The notes under the pieces are model-generated. The model was not told the DNA's origin. It ran no database searches and saw nothing but the letters and a program-made list of their open reading frames with translations. A stretch of DNA of 5,641 bases from Pseudomonadota bacterium. GTDB lineage: Bacteria; Pseudomonadota; Alphaproteobacteria; Azospirillales; Azospirillaceae. Made by a program: the position numbers and the translations under genes. This document shows, one piece after another, positions 1-3,674 of the stretch (positions within the stretch are counted from its first letter, which is position 1; every line of letters begins with the position of its first letter). The stretch covers positions 1 through 5,641 of the forward strand of contig JAEYPE010000024.1 in assembly GCA_023411035.1 (NCBI GenBank), in the 5' to 3' direction.

Positions 1-172
<172 letters not shown>

Positions 173-182
173 GGTGTGTGCT

Positions 183-186
183 CTCC
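183..186 (-). promoter_or_regulatory. Shine-Dalgarno site of tuf
   Basis: GGAG (within CGGAGAG) lies in the 37-base fusA-tuf gap, 10 bases before the tuf ATG. The spacing is slightly long but usable, and it is the only good match in the gap. Confidence 0.6.
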
Positions 187-209
187 GTCTCTTTGTCGTT
201 CCAGCGGTT

Positions 210-2288
210 TCAGGCCATCCTGGCGCGGATGGATTCCGCGATGGCCTGCGGCACCGGCTCGTAGTGGTCGAACTGCATCGTGTACTGCGCGCGCCCCTGG
301 CTCATGGAGCGCAGGGTGTTGACATAGCCGAACATGGACGCCAGCGGAACCATCGCCATGATCGAGCGGGCATTGCCCCGCTGGTCCATGGCGCTGATCT
401 GTCCGCGGCGGCTGTTCAGGTCGCCGATGATGTCGCCCATGTAATCCTCTGGCGTCACCACCTCAACCCGCATGATCGGTTCCAGCAGGGCCGGACCCGC
501 CTTCCGCATGCCCTCGCGGAATGCCGCGCGGGTGGCGATCTCGAAGGCCAGCACCGAGGAGTCCACGTCATGGAAGGCGCCGTCCACCAGTTCGGCCTTC
601 AGGTCGATCACGGGGAAGCCGGCGACCACCCCGGCGTTGAGCGAGGAGTCCAGCCCCTTCCGCACGCCCGGAATGAACTCCTTGGGCACGGCGCCGCCGA
701 CGACCTTGTTCTGGAAGACGAAACCGCCGCCGGCGGGCTGCGGCTCGAAGACCAGCTTGACGCGGGCGAACTGGCCGGTGCCACCGGTCTGCTTCTTGTG
801 GGTGTAGTCGACCTCGGCGGTCCTGGTGATGGTTTCGCGGTACGCCACCTGCGGCGCGCCGACGTTCGCATCCACCTTGAACTCCCGCTTCATGCGGTCG
901 ACGATGATTTCCAGATGCAGTTCGCCCATGCCCTTGATGATCGTCTGGCCGCTTTCGAGGTCAACGGCCACACGGAAGGACGGGTCCTCCTGGGCAAGGC
1001 GGGAAAGCGCCATGCTCATTTTTTCCTGGTCGGCCATGGACCTCGGCTCGACGGCCACCTCGATGACCGGTTCCGGAAATTCCATCCGTTCCAGGACGAT
1101 GGGGTTGGCTGGGTCGCACAGCGTGTCGCCGGTCGTCGTGCTCTTCAGCGCGGTGAAAGCCACGATATCGCCGGCGTAAGCCTCGTCGATCTCCTCCCGG
1201 CTGTTGGCGTGCATCAGCAGCATGCGGCCGATGCGCTCCTTTTCGTCCTTGCCGGGGTTTAGAACGGAGGTGCCGGAGGCGACGGTGCCGGAATAGACCC
1301 GCACGAAGGTCAGCGACCCGACGAAGGGGTCGTTCATGATCTTGAAGGCGAGCGCGGAGAAGGGAGCGGCATCGTCCGGCGCGCGCTCGTCCGCCTCGGC
1401 GCTGCCGACTCGGTGCCCCTTGACGGCCCCGACGTCCACGGGGGCCGGCAGATAGTCCACCACCGCGTCCAGCATCGGCTGGATGCCTTTGTTCTTGAAG
1501 GCGGAGCCGCACAGCACGGGCACGAAGCGCAGGCCGATGGTGCCCTTGCGGATGCAGGCCCTGAGCACCTCCGGAGAAGGCTCCTGCCCGGACTCCAGAT
1601 AGGCCTCAATCGCCGCGTCGTCGAGTTCGAGCACGGCGTCCAAAAGCTCCTGTCGATGGCGCGCGGCGGCGTCCTTCAGGGCTTCGGGAATGTCGGTGTA
1701 ATGGAATTCGGCGCCCAGCGTCTCTTCTTTCCAGACGATGGCGCGCATGGCGACAAGGTCGACGACGCCGACGAAGCTGGCCTCGGACCCGATCGGAAGC
1801 TGGAGAACGAGCGGGGTCGCGCCCAGCCGTTCCCTTATCATGGCGACGCAGCGCGTGAAGTCGGCGCCGGTGCGGTCCAGCTTGTTGACGAAACACATGC
1901 GGGGCACGCCGTACTTGTCGGCCTGCCGCCACACGGTTTCGGTCTGCGGCTCCACCCCAGCGACGGAATCGAACACCGCAACAGCACCATCGAGCACGCG
2001 CAGGCTGCGCTCGACTTCAATGGTGAAGTCGACGTGGCCTGGCGTGTCGATGATGTTGATGCGGTGATCGCGCCAGAAGCAGGTCGTGGCCGCGGAGGTG
2101 ATGGTAATGCCCCGTTCCTGTTCCTGCTCCATCCAGTCCATCACCGCGGTGCCCTCGTGCACCTCGCCGATTTTGTACGACTTTCCAGTGTAGTACAAAA
2201 TCCGCTCGGTGGTCGTGGTCTTGCCGGCATCGATGTGAGCCATGATGCCGATGTTGCGGTAATGATCCAGAGGATGGGAACGGGGCAT
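210..2288 (-). CDS. fusA: Elongation factor G (ribosomal translocase)
   Basis: EF-G is the GTPase that moves tRNA and mRNA after peptide-bond formation and, with RRF, helps recycle ribosomes. Translation from the ATG at 2288 gives 692 residues, normal for bacterial EF-G. The G-domain motifs are intact: G1 AHIDAGKT at 17-24, G2 RGITI at 59-63, G3 DTPGH at 81-85 (with the catalytic-type His85), G4 NKLD at 135-138 and G5 GSA at 261-263. Domain IV carries HDVDSS with His573 at the tip position, and the C-terminal domain contains GDLNSRRGQI and MSQGRAQYTM. An in-frame GTG at 2297 could extend the protein by three residues, but it lies inside AGGTG, the likely ribosome binding site. The gene sits 26 bases after rpsG and 37 before tuf. 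Codons such as ATA, AGG, CGA and CGG are frequent, unlike rpsL and rpsG. It is classed as EF-G by its full domain set; whether it is the only copy is unknown. Confidence 0.97.
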   Translation of the reverse strand: MPRSHPLDHYRNIGIMAHIDAGKTTTTERILYYTGKSYKIGEVHEGTAVMDWMEQEQERGITITSAATTCFWRDHRINIIDTPGHVDFTIEVERSLRVLDGAVAVFDSVAGVEPQTETVWRQADKYGVPRMCFVNKLDRTGADFTRCVAMIRERLGATPLVLQLPIGSEASFVGVVDLVAMRAIVWKEETLGAEFHYTDIPEALKDAAARHRQELLDAVLELDDAAIEAYLESGQEPSPEVLRACIRKGTIGLRFVPVLCGSAFKNKGIQPMLDAVVDYLPAPVDVGAVKGHRVGSAEADERAPDDAAPFSALAFKIMNDPFVGSLTFVRVYSGTVASGTSVLNPGKDEKERIGRMLLMHANSREEIDEAYAGDIVAFTALKSTTTGDTLCDPANPIVLERMEFPEPVIEVAVEPRSMADQEKMSMALSRLAQEDPSFRVAVDLESGQTIIKGMGELHLEIIVDRMKREFKVDANVGAPQVAYRETITRTAEVDYTHKKQTGGTGQFARVKLVFEPQPAGGGFVFQNKVVGGAVPKEFIPGVRKGLDSSLNAGVVAGFPVIDLKAELVDGAFHDVDSSVLAFEIATRAAFREGMRKAGPALLEPIMRVEVVTPEDYMGDIIGDLNSRRGQISAMDQRGNARSIMAMVPLASMFGYVNTLRSMSQGRAQYTMQFDHYEPVPQAIAESIRARMA

Positions 2289-2294
2289 GACAAG

Positions 2295-2299
2295 CACCT
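2295..2299 (-). promoter_or_regulatory. Shine-Dalgarno site deciding the fusA start
   Basis: AGGTG lies 6 bases before the ATG at 2288. The alternative GTG start (2295-2297) is part of this same AGGTG. Its own nearest purine-rich site (AAGG, next to the rpsG stop) would be about 13 bases away. The ATG, giving the usual MPRS N-terminus, is therefore preferred. Confidence 0.65.
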
Positions 2300-2314
2300 G
2301 GGCCGGTGGGTGCC

Positions 2315-2785
2315 TTACCAGCGGTAGTGCGAGAACGCCTTGTTGGCTTCCGCCATACGGTGGGTGTCCTCGCGCTTCTTGACGGCGGTGCCACGCTGGT
2401 TGGCGGCATCCAGCAGTTCACCCGACAGACGCTCGGTCATGGTGTTTTCCGAGCGGGCGCGGGCGGCGCCGATGAGCCAACGGATGGCCAGGGCCTGGGC
2501 GCGGTCCGTGCGGACCTCGACCGGAACCTGATAGGTGGCGCCACCGACGCGACGCGAACGCACTTCGAGGTGCGGCTTCACGTTCAGCAGGGCGTCGTGG
2601 AAGACCTGAACCGGCTCGTTCTTGGTCTTGGCCTCGATGCGGCTGAGCGCGCCGTAGACGATGCGCTCGGCGGCGGACTTCTTGCCGTCCAGCATCAGGC
2701 AGTTCATGAACTTGGTCAGGACGCGGTCGCCATACTTGGCGTCCGGCAGGACCTCACGCTTCTCGGCGCGACGACGACGGGACAT
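2315..2785 (-). CDS. rpsG: 30S ribosomal protein S7 (uS7)
   Basis: S7 nucleates folding of the 3' major domain of 16S rRNA and contacts the E-site tRNA in the head of the small subunit. The 156-residue product has the standard length. It opens MSRRRRAEKREVLPD, followed by the LDGKKSAAER segment at 32-41, the beta-hairpin RRVGGATYQVPVEVR at 78-92, RWLIGAARAR at 102-111, and a C-terminal helix ending HYRW. The gene begins 12 bases after rpsL with a strong AAGGAG site 8 bases before the ATG. Every arginine codon is CGT or CGC, as expected for a highly expressed gene. In E. coli, S7 represses the str operon by binding a much longer rpsL-rpsG spacer; a 12-base gap cannot hold that structure, so any feedback must use another site. 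Confidence 0.98.
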   Translation of the reverse strand: MSRRRRAEKREVLPDAKYGDRVLTKFMNCLMLDGKKSAAERIVYGALSRIEAKTKNEPVQVFHDALLNVKPHLEVRSRRVGGATYQVPVEVRTDRAQALAIRWLIGAARARSENTMTERLSGELLDAANQRGTAVKKREDTHRMAEANKAFSHYRW

Positions 2786-2793
2786 CGTGAATA

Positions 2794-2800
2794 CTCCTTA
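2794..2800 (-). promoter_or_regulatory. rpsG Shine-Dalgarno overlapping the rpsL stop codon
   Basis: TAAGGAG contains both the TAA stop of rpsL (2798-2800) and the AAGGAG ribosome binding site of rpsG, 8 bases before its ATG. Ribosomes ending rpsL finish on the rpsG initiation site, so translational coupling of S12 and S7 is likely (inference). Confidence 0.85.
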
Positions 2801-3169
2801 CTTCGGACGCTTCGCGCCGTACTTCGAACGACGCTGCTTACGGTCCTTCACGCCCTGGGTATCGAGCGTGCCGCGGATGATGTGGTAGCGAACGCCCGGA
2901 AGGTCCTTCACGCGGCCGCCGCGAATCATAACCACCGAGTGTTCCTGGAGGTTATGGCCTTCACCGGGGATGTAGGAGGTCACTTCGAAGCCGTTCGTCA
3001 GGCGAACGCGGGCGACCTTACGCAGAGCCGAGTTCGGCTTCTTCGGCGTGGTCGTGTAAACGCGGGTGCAGACGCCACGCTTCTGCGGGCACGCCTCCAT
3101 CGCGGGAACCTTATTGCGCGCGGCCAAGGGCTCGCGCGGCTTACGGATCAACTGGTTGATCGTCGGCAT
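2798..3169 (-). CDS. rpsL: 30S ribosomal protein S12 (uS12)
   Basis: S12 lines the decoding centre of the small subunit and affects accuracy of codon reading. The 123-residue product matches the family length and opens MPTINQLIRKPREPL. The conserved TTTPKKPNSALRK loop (39-51) carries Lys43 and Lys44, and GGRVKDLPGVRYH (84-96) carries Lys88 and Asp89. Asp89 is the position methylthiolated by RimO in E. coli. Lys43 and Lys88 are the wild-type residues whose replacement causes streptomycin resistance in other bacteria, so no resistance allele is visible. The start at 3169 is preceded by AAGGG with 5 bases of spacing. All arginine codons are CGT or CGC. It is the first certain gene of the operon, after a leader of about 240 nt with unusual predicted structure. 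Confidence 0.98.
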   Translation of the reverse strand: MPTINQLIRKPREPLAARNKVPAMEACPQKRGVCTRVYTTTPKKPNSALRKVARVRLTNGFEVTSYIPGEGHNLQEHSVVMIRGGRVKDLPGVRYHIIRGTLDTQGVKDRKQRRSKYGAKRPK

Positions 3170-3174
3170 ATCTG

Positions 3175-3179
3175 CCCTT
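3175..3179 (-). promoter_or_regulatory. Shine-Dalgarno site of rpsL
   Basis: AAGGG lies 5 bases before the rpsL ATG. A second GAAGGG copy lies 8 bases further upstream (3183-3188), too far to serve this start. The site overlaps a TGA (3179-3181) that closes the open leader frame. Confidence 0.7.
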
Positions 3180-3196
3180 CATCCCTTCAGGTCGCT

Positions 3197-3244
3197 CGGC
3201 CGGCGGAGCCGGACCGATTGGAAAAACGCCCGGCAACGCCGGAC
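3197..3244 (-). repeat. Duplicated 18-base hairpin motif, GTCCGGC-N3-GCCGG-SCG
   Basis: Two copies, 3244-3227 and 3214-3197, start exactly 30 bases apart and share 14 of 18 bases. The differences are the three loop bases (GTT against TCC) and one base in the 3' flank. Each folds as a CCGGC/GCCGG stem with a 3-base loop. Because the 5' arms are identical, the 3' arm of the first copy can also pair with the 5' arm of the second (7 bp), which would exclude the first hairpin. Confidence 0.6.
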
Positions 3245-3245
3245 G
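3222..3245 (-). terminator. Second terminator-like hairpin in the rpsL leader
   Basis: An 8-bp stem (3245-3238 with 3234-3227, including one T-G wobble) closes a GTT loop and is followed directly by TTTTT (3222-3226). It lies 52 bases before the rpsL ATG, with no later promoter visible. It could be a conditional attenuator rather than a full stop. Confidence 0.5.
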
Positions 3246-3249
3246 ATGC

Positions 3250-3288
3250 AAAAGCCCGCCTGCGAAGCCTTGAGGGCTTCGAGCGGGC
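3250..3288 (-). terminator. First terminator-like hairpin in the rpsL leader
   Basis: The outer stem GCCCGC/GCGGGC (3288-3283 with 3259-3254) and inner stem CGAAGCC/GGCTTCG (3281-3275 with 3269-3263) are separated by a 1x3 internal loop and close a CTCAA loop. TTTT follows at 3250-3253. A minus-strand orientation is indicated because the other strand has no T-run after the stem. The short T-run suggests partial rather than complete termination. Confidence 0.55.
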
Positions 3289-3415
3289 CCAACGGTCGAA
3301 CGCCATTGGAACGGCTCGCTGGGAGCCGGTCTTTTCGGCTATATCGCTTGGGTTCAACCGGACACCGGATGGGATGGACCGAAGACCTTCCCATGGCTCC
3401 TTTTGAAGTTCGCGG

Positions 3416-3444
3416 ACTATATGGGTCCGTCAAGGACCCGTCAA
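3416..3444 (-). promoter_or_regulatory. Sigma-70-type promoter of the rpsL-rpsG-fusA-tuf operon
   Basis: The -35 box TTGACG (3444-3439) and -10 box TATAGT (3421-3416) are separated by exactly 17 bases and are near consensus. The predicted start is A at about 3409, giving a leader of about 240 nt. The discriminator CCGCGA is GC-rich, a feature of ppGpp-repressed ribosomal promoters in proteobacteria (inference here). The promoter lies about 170 bases downstream of the rpoC terminator, which makes a separate start for the str operon sensible. Confidence 0.75.
3423..3439. repeat. Perfect dyad GGGTCC-N5-GGACCC inside the promoter spacer
   Basis: A 6-base perfect inverted repeat occupies nearly the whole spacer between the -35 and -10 boxes. 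On the minus strand the same stretch is also a direct repeat, TTGACGG twice at an 11-base step, with the first copy forming the -35 box. The position is that of an operator, but no regulator can be named. Confidence 0.5.
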
Positions 3445-3446
3445 GC

Positions 3447-3467
3447 GCGCAGATGACGGTTCTGCGC
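3447..3467. repeat. Perfect dyad GCGCAGA-N7-TCTGCGC just upstream of the -35 box
   Basis: A 7-base perfect inverted repeat with a 7-base spacer is centred at 3457, about 48 bases before the predicted transcription start. Position and symmetry suit a dimeric DNA-binding protein. There is no T-run, so it is not an intrinsic terminator. Confidence 0.5.
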
Positions 3468-3612
3468 CCGTTTCGAAGACTCCTGGAACCGCCTTTCCGC
3501 CCGTGTGTCGTTGGACGGGATAGACAGGCCGATACCGGTCCGCGCCGGGTCCTTCGACGTCCACAGCGGACGCTTCCGGGCGCGGGACGCCCTTGCCCAG
3601 ACCTCATCACGT
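3468..3612. other. Intergenic stretch without an identified feature
   Basis: This is the upstream part of the 505-base rpoC-rpsL gap. I find no convincing gene, tRNA or promoter in it, only a weak dyad CGTCC-N5-GGACG at 3558-3572 on the minus strand. The minus-strand open frame crossing it starts upstream of the promoter and has no coding signature. Confidence 0.6.
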
Positions 3613-3647
3613 TAAAGAAAAGGGCGCGTCCCTTTCGGAACGCGCCC
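3613..3647 (-). terminator. Intrinsic terminator of the rpoBC operon
   Basis: An 11-bp stem (3647-3637 with 3632-3622, one T-G wobble) closes a GAAA tetraloop on a C-G pair and is followed by TTTTCTTTA (3621-3613). It begins 28 bases after the rpoC stop codon. Stem, loop and T-rich tail are all textbook, so rpoC transcripts should mostly end here. Confidence 0.92.
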
Positions 3648-3674
3648 CATCCCCTACCCTATGCGCGGCACCGA

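Larger units (their letters stand above)
3179..3394 (-). other. Possible 71-codon leader open reading frame
   Basis: An ATG at 3394, about 15 bases after the predicted transcription start, opens a frame of 71 codons. It ends with TGA at 3179-3181, nine bases before the rpsL ATG and overlapping the rpsL ribosome binding site. AAAAGGAG precedes the ATG but with only two bases of spacing, which is poor. The product would be Arg-, Ser- and Pro-rich, with no domain or membrane segment that I recognise. Codon use (CGG, CGA, TGT, AAA and about 30% A/T at third positions) is not like rpsL or rpsG. Open frames of this size occur by chance in GC-rich DNA, so I do not call it a gene. The geometry would suit translational coupling or ribosome-controlled attenuation if it were translated. 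Confidence 0.2.
3170..3409 (-). promoter_or_regulatory. Structured 5' leader of the rpsL operon (candidate attenuator / autoregulatory RNA)
   Basis: If transcription starts near 3409, the rpsL mRNA has a leader of about 240 nt. By hand pairing it contains a long-range helix 3387-3378 with 3339-3328 (6 bp, a 2-nt bulge, then 3-4 bp). After it come hairpins 3328-3312 (6 bp, loop 5), 3309-3289 (7 bp, loop 7), 3288-3254 (6+7 bp, then TTTT), 3245-3227 (8 bp, loop 3, then TTTTT) and 3212-3200 (5 bp, loop 3). The second and third hairpins abut with no unpaired base between them. The rpsL ribosome binding site at 3175-3179 is outside all of them. I do not recognise a named RNA family. High GC makes chance pairing easy, so the individual helices are less certain than the terminator-like pair. 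Confidence 0.5.

Noticed and set aside
2295..2297. GTG as the fusA start, giving three extra residues
   Set aside because: The GTG is part of the AGGTG ribosome binding site for the ATG at 2288, and the family normally begins MPR.
2798..3169. Streptomycin-resistance allele of rpsL
   Set aside because: Lys43 and Lys88, the usual resistance positions, are the wild-type residues.
3338..3357. Possible second promoter, TATAGC at 3343-3338 with TTGAAC at 3357-3352
   Set aside because: The boxes are only 8 bases apart, and no -35-like hexamer lies at 16-18 bases. It would also still be upstream of both terminator-like hairpins.
2306..3406. 366-codon plus-strand open frame opposite rpsG, rpsL and the leader
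   Set aside because: It crosses two complete conserved genes and the promoter region on the other strand; the translation resembles no family known to me. A shadow frame.
3179..3610. 143-codon minus-strand frame covering most of the rpoC-rpsL gap
   Set aside because: Its upstream start precedes the predicted promoter and lies just past the rpoC terminator, and the product is Arg/Ser/Gly-rich without domains. Only the shorter version from 3394 is compatible with the transcript.
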